The notes under the pieces: model-generated | Seen by the model: the letters and a program-made list of their open reading frames with translations, nothing else | Database searches by the model: none | What the model was told of the DNA's origin: nothing | Position numbers and translations under genes: made by a program | Shown: positions 1 to 6,339 of the stretch, piece after piece | How the letters are laid out: every line of letters begins with the position of its first letter | Numbering within the stretch: the first letter of the stretch is position 1 | Assembly: GCA_021777685.1 (NCBI GenBank) | Contig: JAJYDH010000367.1 | Span: forward strand, 1-6,611 | Reading direction: 5' to 3' | DNA length: 6,611 bases | From: Planctomycetota bacterium | GTDB taxonomy: Bacteria; Planctomycetota; Planctomycetia; Isosphaerales; Isosphaeraceae

Positions 1-609
1 AGCCTGTCTTGCTCGCAGTCGGTGATCACCCTGCTCCGCCGCGACTTCGACCAGGGGCTCGGCCTGGCCGGGGCCGGGTCGCTCTACGACGCCGCCCGGG
101 TCGTCGGCGACCAGGTCCGCCGGGTCTCGGACATGGACCGCAAGGCCCTGGAGCAGGATGAGTTCAAGTTCAACGTGCATTTCATCCTGGCCGGGCAAAT
201 CCGGGGCCAACCTCACGGCCTCTACATGATCTACCCGCAGGGGAACCCGCTCCAGGCCACCGAGGATTCCCCGTTCCTCCAGATCGGCGAGTGCAAGTAC
301 GGCCGGCCGATCCTCGACCGAGGGGTCCGCTTCGAGCGGACCACCCTGGACGACGCCGCCCGCTACGCCCTCATCTCGCTCGACTCGACGATGCGCTCGA
401 ACGTCACCGTCGGGCCGCCGATCGACCTGCTCGTCTACTCGAAGGACGAGCTGAAGGTCTCCCGCTACCGCCGGTTCGCCGCCAAGGACCCCGACCTGAT
501 CGCGGTCCACGCCCAGTGGGAGACCGCCCTCCGCAAGGCCGTCCAGGAACTCCCCCCCGTCCGGTTCGGCGAGCCGGGCCCGGAGCCCTCCCGGCCGCTC
601 GCGACGTAG
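1..609 (+). CDS. Anbu-type proteasome-like protease (COG3484), 5' end outside window
   Basis: The frame is open from base 1 and ends at TAG 607-609, giving 202 visible residues. The GTG at 22 is an internal Val in the run S-Q-S-V-I-T-L-L, so it is not the start. The family is usually about 245 residues, so roughly 45 N-terminal residues, including the N-terminal nucleophile, are missing. Family hallmarks seen in order are FNVHFILAGQI, the IYPQGN segment, ATEDSPFLQIGECKYG, then LDSTMRSNVTVGPPIDLL and the K-V-S-R-Y-R-R-F tail. Anbu proteins are HslV/20S-beta-like Ntn hydrolases that assemble into self-compartmentalising or helical particles in the cytoplasm; their substrates are poorly known. 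In many bacteria the gene sits beside transglutaminase-like, alpha-E and ATP-grasp genes, which would lie to the left of the window. It converges on the phosphohydrolase gene. Assignment to the family is very likely; activity cannot be judged without the N-terminus. Confidence 0.92.
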   Translation, partial: SLSCSQSVITLLRRDFDQGLGLAGAGSLYDAARVVGDQVRRVSDMDRKALEQDEFKFNVHFILAGQIRGQPHGLYMIYPQGNPLQATEDSPFLQIGECKYGRPILDRGVRFERTTLDDAARYALISLDSTMRSNVTVGPPIDLLVYSKDELKVSRYRRFAAKDPDLIAVHAQWETALRKAVQELPPVRFGEPGPEPSRPLAT

Positions 610-631
610 GGGAGGGAACCCGACCGGCCCC

Positions 632-2299
632 TCAAAGGTAGCCCAGGTCCGCCAGGCGTTGCTGGATCGCGGCGTCTTCTTCCTCGGTATAGGCGGCGGG
701 GACCGGCTCCGAGGCTTCCGGCCCGGCCTGCGTGCCCTCCGACCGAGAGGGCGGCGGGACGACGGCCGGGTCGAACAGCTCGGAGAGGACGCGGCCGTCC
801 ATGTCGCCGGGGACGGGCACGCCGAGGAGGTGCAGGACCGTCGGGGCGATGTCGAGCAGGTTCGCCCCGCCCAGGCTCGCGCCCGGGACGACGGCGGGGC
901 CGCTGGCGATCAGCACGCCTTCCATCCGGTGGTCGCCGGTCGGCCCGAACGAGGGGGAGATCAGCTTGTTGGTCGTGAAGTCGTGCAGGCCGATCGTCCG
1001 GTATCGCCAGTCGCGGAGGACGACCGTCAGGTCGGGGGCGAGGTGGGCGTGCGGACCCTCGTAAAGCTCCTCGCGCTCGAGGACCTTCTCGACCAGCGGC
1101 TCGCCGGTCTCGGGGTGGGGGATCGCCATCAGGCCGGCCTTGAGGTCGTCGAGAAGTGAGCGGACGTCTTCGGGCTCCACGCACCCCTGGGGCTGCCGCC
1201 CCTTCCGGTTCACGAAGATCTGGCCGAAGTTCCCCTGCGAATACGCCCGGGTCTTCGACCAGTCGATGTGCCGCTTCGAGAGGAAGGCCGACTCGGCGAC
1301 CCGCTCCAGGCCGCCGGTCTGCTTGCCCCGGAACCGGCCGACCCGCTGCTCGGCCAGGCCGAGGCGGACCATGAGGTTGTAGAACCACTCGGGCGTGACG
1401 CCCCGGTCGTAGAACCACTTCTTCTGCTTGACGTAGAACGAGTCCTGGAGCGCGATGTCGCCGCGGCCGAGCAGCCAGACGTTGAAGTTGACGTACCACT
1501 CGATCGGCCCGAAGCCGTGGTCGCTGATCAAAAGCAGGGTCGTGTCGGGCGGGAGTGCCGCTTCGATCTCGCCGACCCCCTGATCGAGCCGCTTCCAGAA
1601 GTCGACATAGCCGGCCCGGATCGCCGAGAGGTCGCGCCCCTTGGCCTCGCGGTGGGTCGGCTCCCAGGCGTGCCAGAGCTCGTGCTGAATGCGGTCGGTC
1701 GCCATCAGGTCGAACATGAAGAGGTCCCAGGGGCACCGCTTCATGAGGAACTGCACCGCCTTGAGGTGGTGGTCGAGGAACTCGGTCAGCTCCTTCAGGG
1801 CCCCGGCCTCGTTCCCGCCGTCATGGACGGCGGTCGACCAGGGCCGGTAGGGGCCGATGGCCTGCTCCAGCTCGGCGAAGATGGCCGGGTCGCTGGCGAA
1901 GTCCGGGGCATCCGCCGGGCTGAGGAAGTCGCCCAGGTAGAACCCCGGCGCCGGCCGAGGTGGGTAGCTCATCGGCACCCCGCCCGCGACCGTCGCCTTG
2001 CCGTGCCGGCCGGCGACCTCCCAGACCAGCTCAGTCTGGATCGCCCTCGACGAGTTGACCCGCCCGTGGAGCGGGTTGTGCGCATATTCGAGGAACTCGA
2101 AGACGCCGTGCTTGCCCGAATTCTTCCCGGTCATGATCCCGGTCCAGGCGACCGGGCTGAGCGGCGGGAAGATCGAGCCGAGCGTCCCCGAGGCACCCTG
2201 GCCCATCAACCGGGACAGATTCGGAAGATCCCCCGCCCCGGCCAGAGGCCCGAGCAGATCCCAGGTGGCCCCGTCCAGGCCGAGCACGAAAACCTTCAT
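632..2299 (-). CDS. Alkaline-phosphatase-superfamily phosphohydrolase / phosphodiesterase (type I phosphodiesterase fold)
   Basis: A 555-residue protein of the nucleotide pyrophosphatase/phosphodiesterase branch of the alkaline phosphatase superfamily (COG3379-like). It begins directly with the first metal motif, GLDGATWD (Asp9), and shows no signal peptide, so a cytoplasmic location is inferred. The nucleophile position falls at Ser48 in PPLSPVAWTGIMTG, followed by GKHGVFEF. Further likely metal ligands are Asp202 and His206 (TDRIQHELWH), Asp260-His261 (SDHGFGP) and His457 (GDHRMEG). LLDIAPTVLHLLGVPVPGDMDG closes the catalytic core. The C-terminus after a Pro/Ser/Glu-rich linker ends in EEEDAAIQQRLADLGYL, a tail that recurs in this family. 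The ATG at 2299 is preceded by purine-rich GGGGAAGGG and AGGGG tracts that can serve as ribosome-binding site. The substrate is unknown; a phosphodiester or phosphomonoester is expected. Only 22 bp separate its stop from the converging Anbu stop, with just a weak AGGGG/CCCCT stem (608-632) between them and no T-tract. Confidence 0.9.
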   Translation of the reverse strand: MKVFVLGLDGATWDLLGPLAGAGDLPNLSRLMGQGASGTLGSIFPPLSPVAWTGIMTGKNSGKHGVFEFLEYAHNPLHGRVNSSRAIQTELVWEVAGRHGKATVAGGVPMSYPPRPAPGFYLGDFLSPADAPDFASDPAIFAELEQAIGPYRPWSTAVHDGGNEAGALKELTEFLDHHLKAVQFLMKRCPWDLFMFDLMATDRIQHELWHAWEPTHREAKGRDLSAIRAGYVDFWKRLDQGVGEIEAALPPDTTLLLISDHGFGPIEWYVNFNVWLLGRGDIALQDSFYVKQKKWFYDRGVTPEWFYNLMVRLGLAEQRVGRFRGKQTGGLERVAESAFLSKRHIDWSKTRAYSQGNFGQIFVNRKGRQPQGCVEPEDVRSLLDDLKAGLMAIPHPETGEPLVEKVLEREELYEGPHAHLAPDLTVVLRDWRYRTIGLHDFTTNKLISPSFGPTGDHRMEGVLIASGPAVVPGASLGGANLLDIAPTVLHLLGVPVPGDMDGRVLSELFDPAVVPPPSRSEGTQAGPEASEPVPAAYTEEEDAAIQQRLADLGYL

Positions 2300-2710
2300 C
2301 GACCCCTACCCTTCCCCAGACGATTACGCCCGTGGCATCTCGACCTTGCCGATCGCGTCGATTCGTCGCCCTACCACTCTACCCCAGGATTCAATCCGAA
2401 GGCGATGCCGGTTCGTTGCCATTGCCCGCAGGTCGCCCAATCCGGCGACAGGCGTGATGAAATTGCTGGCAGCTGCCCGGGCGAAAGAACAACCTTTCAG
2501 GTCCATCGGAAAAATCTTCGATTTTCATTAAGTTCTTGTCAAGAAACCATTTGCTCGATCAATTCGCCGGAGTCGATTCATCCTTCGGGGGTCATGGCAC
2601 GCGGGGTGCTCTTAGGATTCATCATTCAGACGTCAACAGACGCCTGCCCCAGACAAGTTCACAACCGATTAACCAGGAACCACGAGCAAGCGTCGTTCTC
2701 CCTGGCTGTG
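2300..2710. other. Intergenic region upstream of the phosphohydrolase gene, no credible CDS
   Basis: This stretch of about 410 bp is the leader side of the phosphohydrolase gene on the - strand and the upstream side of an orphan + strand terminator. Open frames crossing it on either strand have no family-like content and no good ribosome-binding site, and the + strand ones run straight through the terminator hairpin. Bases 2510-2570 are clearly AT-rich compared with the rest of the window. They contain a small hairpin (AAAATC 2511-2516, GATTTT 2520-2525) and the palindrome listed separately. This patch is the most promoter-like part of the region. A weak CCAGG/CCTGG pairing brackets the segment just before the terminator. 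Confidence 0.6.
2514..2545 (-). promoter_or_regulatory. Candidate promoter with palindromic operator-like -35 region
   Basis: A perfect 13-bp palindrome, TTCTTGTCAAGAA, lies at 2533-2545 with arms of 6 and a central T. On the - strand it contains a perfect consensus -35 box, TTGACA (2537-2542). Seventeen bases further on is GAAGAT (2514-2519), which matches only 3 of 6 positions of a sigma-70 -10 box. A transcript from here would run to the phosphohydrolase with a leader of roughly 200 nt. The + strand also carries TTGTCA at 2536-2541 with a poor -10. A symmetrical site overlapping a -35 box is what a repressor operator looks like, but planctomycete promoters are poorly defined. This remains a candidate only. 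Confidence 0.3.
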
Positions 2711-2742
2711 CCCGGCTCCCTCGGGGGGAGCCGGGTTTTTTT
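2711..2742 (+). terminator. Strong intrinsic terminator without an obvious upstream gene
   Basis: CCCGGCTCCC (2711-2720) pairs perfectly over 10 bp with GGGAGCCGGG (2726-2735) around a 5-base loop, and seven T follow at 2736-2742. There is no T-tract on the other strand, so it acts on + strand transcripts. The nearest upstream gene on the + strand would be Anbu, more than 2 kb away and separated by a gene in the opposite direction. It therefore most likely ends a short non-coding transcript starting in the intergenic region, or is left over from a lost gene. Confidence 0.85.
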
Positions 2743-3113
2743 CGTTATATCGGCTAAAATGCCGCTGGATCAAGGGTTTCTGGTTTTCCACGGATTTCAA
2801 GGGTTCCCGCTTTTGGGATCCATTAGGACCGTTTCTGGTATCCATCCGGGTATCCGTCGGAATCCAGCGAGCCGGCCATCCCCCCCTTCCTGGGCGGCCT
2901 GTGAGGTTTGATCGTCGCTTTCCGGGGCTCCCGGATAAAAGTTAGCGATGTTCGATCTGGGGAGGATCTGCCATCCCGGTTCCAGGATGAATAATCCGCC
3001 CGGTGATCCGTTGCATCGCCTCGTGGCTTCTTACATGATTGGCCCCGCACAATTGGTCCGATCACCTCTGGCGGGCAGCCGGGTTGATCATCCGATTCCA
3101 ATAAGAGGCGACG
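2743..3113 (+). other. Intergenic leader of the serine protease gene
   Basis: No credible gene is visible in these 371 bp. They contain two 12-base imperfect tandem units (2837-2848 and 2849-2860). There is also a weak sigma-70-like pair, TTGCAT (3011-3016) and CATGAT (3034-3039) with 17-base spacing, and the ribosome-binding site AGAGG at 3104-3108, five bases before the ATG at 3114. A start site near 3045 would give a leader of about 70 nt. The promoter boxes are weak (3 of 6 and 4 of 6) and should be treated as a guess. The ribosome-binding site supports the chosen start well. Confidence 0.45.
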
Positions 3114-5033
3114 ATGCCGATCGATTTTGCCTGCGATGTTTGCGAGAAGTCGTTCACCGTGAGCGACGAGATGGCCGGACGTAATGGCCGGTGCTCCGCT
3201 TGCGGTTCGATAATGACCGTTCCGGCCGCCGTGACTTATGATCTGACACCGGAGCCAGAGCCACCCACGAGGGTCGCCCCGAAGGTCACGGTCGTTGAAG
3301 CGTTATCGCACCCTGTTCTTGATTTGGAGCCCTTAAAAGGTGGGCCGTCCCAACTCGCCACGATCAGGGCCGTGATCGGGATCAGCGTCTCATTCCTCGT
3401 GCTGGGCGGGGTCACTTTCGGCCTCTATTCTGTCCTCTCGTCGGAGTCCTCGCCGAAGTCGCCGAGGGCCGCCATCGCCAAGCGGAATCCGGCCCCGATC
3501 GCCTCGACTCCGGTCGTCTCGGTGACTCCAATTGTCCCCGTTACCACCAAGAAGGCGCCCGCTCGCCCAATCCCGGTGCCTGCGACACAACCTATCGTCG
3601 TGGCAACCCCGACGCCCGCAGTTCCAGTTGGACCGGCCGCCCCGTCCCCGACCTCCGCCTCGACCAAGGCCCCTCTGTCGGTTGAGGAGATCGTGTCCCG
3701 GTGCGAGGCATCGGTCGCGGTCGTCCGTGGCCCAAAGTCCTCGGGGACCGGGTTCCTGGCCAGCCCCGGCCTGCTCGTCACGAACGCGCATGTGGTCCGC
3801 AGCATCCCGGCCAGGTCGATCCGCGTCCATTTCCCCTCCGCCCCAAAAGCCGACCGGGGACCGATCGATGCCCGGGTCGTTCACTTCGACGACGATCGAG
3901 ACATCGCGATCCTGGCCGTCGAGAGCCGCCTCGCCCCCTTGAACCTCGACGAGAACCACAACTTCCGTCGCGGGCAAGAGGTCGTGTTCATCGGGAGCCC
4001 CGGGCTGGGCGGCCGGATGATCCTGGAGAACGTCGCCAGTCGCGGGGTCCTCGGTTCGCGGGTCCAACTCGACGACACCGATTACTACCAACTCTCGGGA
4101 TCGGTCAACGGCGGCAACTCGGGCGGACCGGTCATCGGCATGGACGGGTCGGTCGTGGCCGTCGTGACGGCCAGGGCGGCAAAGGAGGAGGGCCTCGGCT
4201 TCTGCATCCCGGGGCCCGCATTGGTCGCTGCAGTCCGGACGGCCCTCCGTCGAGATCCTGCTTCGCAGGCCGAGGCCGCCCAGAAGCATGAGGATACCGT
4301 GCGGCTCGCGACGATCCGCGTGCGTCCCTCCGAAGGGGTCGACCGGGGCGACGATGGTTTCGTGGCGGATTTCCTCCGGAAGACGGAGCCGGCGACCTGG
4401 CTCGCCTCGTTCGACGCCAATCTCATCCTCAAGGATGCGAGCCCCAAGGTGAGCCCGTTCCGGCAGAGTCTCCGCCGGGCCGACACAATCTACGTGGAGG
4501 ATGATCGGACCATCGCCACGATGACGATCCAGTTCGTCACGCGGGTCAAAGAGGCAGGCCTGCCCTTCTCATGCGCCACAATGCTGGATTGCTCCCAGAC
4601 CTGGGCGCCCGCCGGTTACTTGCGAGGGTCGGCGAGTCAGTCCTACTTGAAGTTCGGCGAGACCTATTGCGACCTGCGGATCAACGAGCGCCTCGACCAT
4701 CGTGCAACCGTCGTCAGGATGCAGGCCACGTTGACGGGCCAGCCGGCGGCGGTGGCCGCCCAAGGGAAGGCCGAGGCTGTCCCTTCGGGTTCGGCGGCCA
4801 AGGCAATCGACAGGCCGGCTCCGGCGAAGACCTCGACCATCGCGGCAAAGCCCCTGGCCAAACCTCTCGGTTCCGAGTCGCCGGCCAGCAAACTGGAGAT
4901 CGCCAAGCGATTGGAGGCCCAGGACAATCGAGAGGCCGCGATCTTCGCCTACGAGAACCTGATCGAGAAGTTCCCGAACACTTCCCAGGCCGACGAATCG
5001 AAGAAACGCCTCAAGAAACTCAAGGGAGAATGA
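3114..5033 (+). CDS. Membrane-anchored HtrA-like trypsin-fold serine protease with N-terminal zinc ribbon and C-terminal TPR-like repeat
   Basis: A 639-residue protein in five parts. Residues 5-37 form a zinc ribbon (CDVC at 7-10, CSAC at 27-30) of the type planctomycetes often put in front of membrane proteins. A hydrophobic segment at about 86-108 is the single membrane span, followed by a Pro/Ala/Thr/Val-rich linker to about 188. The protease domain (about 189-378) shows all three S1 catalytic residues: His226 in TNAHVV, Asp263 in DDDRDIAIL and Ser336 in GGNSGGP. Residues 390-540 are a domain I do not recognise, with Cys487, Cys493 and Cys519. A second low-complexity linker leads to a TPR-like helix pair at 592-637 (EAAIFAYENLIEKFPNT). 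There is no PDZ domain, unlike DegP/DegS. The likely topology is ribbon in the cytoplasm and protease outside. AGAGG five bases before the ATG supports the start. Protein quality control or signalled proteolysis is inferred; substrates are unknown. An IS begins 18 bp after its stop, so its native 3' flank may be displaced. Confidence 0.88.
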   Translation: MPIDFACDVCEKSFTVSDEMAGRNGRCSACGSIMTVPAAVTYDLTPEPEPPTRVAPKVTVVEALSHPVLDLEPLKGGPSQLATIRAVIGISVSFLVLGGVTFGLYSVLSSESSPKSPRAAIAKRNPAPIASTPVVSVTPIVPVTTKKAPARPIPVPATQPIVVATPTPAVPVGPAAPSPTSASTKAPLSVEEIVSRCEASVAVVRGPKSSGTGFLASPGLLVTNAHVVRSIPARSIRVHFPSAPKADRGPIDARVVHFDDDRDIAILAVESRLAPLNLDENHNFRRGQEVVFIGSPGLGGRMILENVASRGVLGSRVQLDDTDYYQLSGSVNGGNSGGPVIGMDGSVVAVVTARAAKEEGLGFCIPGPALVAAVRTALRRDPASQAEAAQKHEDTVRLATIRVRPSEGVDRGDDGFVADFLRKTEPATWLASFDANLILKDASPKVSPFRQSLRRADTIYVEDDRTIATMTIQFVTRVKEAGLPFSCATMLDCSQTWAPAGYLRGSASQSYLKFGETYCDLRINERLDHRATVVRMQATLTGQPAAVAAQGKAEAVPSGSAAKAIDRPAPAKTSTIAAKPLAKPLGSESPASKLEIAKRLEAQDNREAAIFAYENLIEKFPNTSQADESKKRLKKLKGE

Positions 5034-5051
5034 TCGATCTCCGAAATGTGG

Positions 5052-5077
5052 CTAGTGGCATGGCACTATTGCACGGA
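5052..5077 (+). repeat. Left terminal inverted repeat of the IS
   Basis: It reads inward CTAGTGGC, then a variable middle, then GCACGGA. It matches the reverse complement of 6249-6274 at 16 of 26 positions, with the mismatches concentrated in the middle. It sits 77 bp before the transposase ATG, where the element's own promoter would be expected. Confidence 0.6.
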
Positions 5078-5154
5078 GTCGCTCCATTGGTGTATCCCAA
5101 GGGGATGACGCAATCACCATCCGGCCTTGAGGATCGCACCGGCGGAGCCGCGTT

Positions 5155-6266
5155 ATGGACGACCTCTCCCGCTTCTGCTGCCTGAATTCCGACTGCCCCG
5201 AGCACGGCAAGCGGGGGGCCGGAAATCTGACCGTGACCAGCCGATACGGCAAGCACAAGGAGCGGCGTATGCTCCGCTGCTCCGCGTGCAAGTCCCGCTT
5301 CTCCGAGCGGAAGGGCACGCCCCTGGTCGACTCGCGATTGCCGCCGGAGAAGGTCGAGTCGGTCCTGGAGCACATCGCCGAGGGCTGCGGCGTCCGCCAG
5401 ACCGGCCGGCTCTGTCAGGTAAACCGGGGCACCGTCGGTCGCCTCAGTCAGATCGCCGGAGAGCACGCCCGCGACCTCCACGACGAGTTGTTCGCTCTTT
5501 CCCCCCCGGACCCGCGAGGTCCAGTTCGATGAGAAGTGGGCCTTCGTGGCCAAGAAGGAGAAGAACCGCGACCCCGACGACCCGGCCGACGACCGCAAGG
5601 GAGACGTCTGGGACCACGTGGCGATCGACGCCGAGAGCCGGCTGGTCGTCAGCGTCGTGCCCGGCGAGCGGACCGCCGAGAGTGTCGCGGCGGTAGTCGC
5701 GGACTTCAGGCGGCGCACCGGGGGCCGGCTGATGGACCTGATCACCACCGACGGCTATCCGGCCTACGAGGAGGCGATCCTTGAAGCCTACGGCGAGACT
5801 TTCACGCCGCCCCGGACCGGCCAAGCGGGGCCGTCCCAAGTCTCCCTACAAGGTGGCGCCGGCGGGCCTGACCTACGCCGTGGTGGAGAAGACCCGCGAG
5901 AAGGGCCGTGTGGTCTCGATCGCGACGCGTGTGGTCTTCGGCACGATGGCCGCGGTGATCGCGGCCCTCGGGATGTCGAAGGTGAGCCGGGCGATCAACA
6001 CGTCGTTCGTGGAGCGGCAGAACGGGACCGACCGGCAGCGTAACGCCCGCAAGACGTACCGGTTCAGCAAGGACTGGCGTCATCAGGAGGCGGTCACCTA
6101 TCTGACGATGTATGTGTACAACTTCTGCTGGCCGGTGCGGACGCTCCGGATCAAGGACGACCAAGGGCGCTGGCAGAAATGAAGCCCGGCGATGGCGGCC
6201 GGGCTGGCCGATCACCTCTGGTCGATCCCCGAATGGCTGGCCTTCCCATCCGTGCGACGCAGGTGA
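5155..6266 (+). pseudogene. IS1-family-like transposase, interrupted by two frame changes and one in-frame stop
   Basis: Three frames together give one transposase. Part one (ATG 5155, GGAG at 5144-5147 as ribosome-binding site) has a zinc finger with Cys9, Cys14, Cys42 and Cys45 and an HTH at about residues 63-98. Read on, it stops at TGA 5530-5532. Near C7 at 5501-5507 the homologous reading moves by +1 into REVQFDEKWAFV, whose Asp (5528-5530) is the first catalytic residue; the second Asp lies in TTDGYPAY (5750-5752). Around 5810-5822 it moves by +1 again to KRGRPKSPYK. The catalytic Glu is in SFVERQNG (6012-6014), followed by RNARKTYRFSKDW. TGA at 6180-6182 then interrupts the frame, but 27 further residues (SPAMAAGLADHLW, then SIPEWLAFPSVRRR) continue in the same frame to TGA 6264-6266, inside the right inverted repeat. 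The residues are well kept, so decay looks recent; sequencing indels could explain the frame changes but not the TGA. An IS1-type programmed frameshift at the first site is possible. Confidence 0.85.
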
Positions 6267-6274
6267 GCCACGAG
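6249..6274 (+). repeat. Right terminal inverted repeat of the IS
   Basis: It reads TCCGTGC at its inner end and GCCACGAG at its outer end, the inverted counterpart of 5052-5077. The last codons of the transposase pseudogene run into it, as is usual for compact IS1-like elements. The bases immediately outside it are the A7 tract that forms the T-tract of the tRNA-Val terminator on the other strand. Confidence 0.6.
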
Positions 6275-6275
6275 G

Positions 6276-6320
6276 AAAAAAAGGGCTCGCTGTTACAAGC
6301 CGCTGTGGCTGTAAGCCCTT
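6276..6320 (-). terminator. Intrinsic terminator of the tRNA-Val transcript
   Basis: Read on the - strand, AAGGGC (6320-6315) pairs with GCCCTT (6286-6281). Above it TTACAGCC (6314-6307) pairs with GGCTTGTAA (6301-6293), with one bulged base. A six-base internal bulge lies at 6287-6292. The hairpin is followed by a run of T complementary to A 6276-6282. It starts 19 bases past the discriminator base of the tRNA, the right distance for a tRNA terminator, and it has no T-tract on the + strand. Confidence 0.8.
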
Positions 6321-6339
6321 GTCTTGCTTCGGGTTATAA

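Larger units (their letters stand above)
5052..6274 (+). mobile_element. IS1-family-like insertion sequence, degenerate copy (about 1.22 kb)
   Basis: The element is defined by a transposase with an InsA-like zinc-finger/HTH half and an InsB-like DDE half, flanked by imperfect terminal inverted repeats. The 26-bp ends (5052-5077 and 6249-6274) agree at 16 of 26 positions, in an outer block CT-GTGGC and an inner block GCACGGA. Outer limits are uncertain by a few bases, because GTGGCT at 5048 could also align with AGCCAC at 6266-6271 if a gap is allowed. The usual 8-9 bp target duplication is not clear: GAAATGTGG on the left and GAAAAAAAG on the right share 5 of 9. It lies between the protease gene and the terminator of tRNA-Val. 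The transposase is broken, so the copy is probably not self-mobile. Confidence 0.8.

Noticed and set aside
608..632. Possible bidirectional terminator between the converging Anbu and phosphohydrolase genes
   Set aside because: Only a 5-bp AGGGG/CCCCT stem with a 15-base loop and no T-tract on either side.
465..1736. 423-codon open frame on the - strand
   Set aside because: It overlaps the phosphohydrolase gene on the same strand in another frame, and is Arg/Pro/Gly-rich with no family features.
2324..2506. 60-codon open frame on the - strand upstream of the phosphohydrolase
   Set aside because: No convincing ribosome-binding site, no recognisable family, and it falls in the probable leader region.
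2536..2757. 73-codon open frame on the + strand that could be the gene served by the orphan terminator
   Set aside because: Its frame runs through the hairpin and T-tract and past it, so it cannot be the gene ended by that terminator.
1268..2911. 547-codon open frame on the + strand
   Set aside because: It is antisense to the well-supported phosphohydrolase gene, has low-complexity Arg/Pro/Val-rich content typical of a GC-rich shadow frame, and runs through the intrinsic terminator at 2711-2742.
3058..6221. Identical 14-mer CCGATCACCTCTGG at 3058-3071 and 6208-6221, possibly an IS remnant upstream of the protease
   Set aside because: The match does not extend on either side. In the IS it simply encodes A-D-H-L-W, and it is short enough to be chance in a GC-biased sequence.
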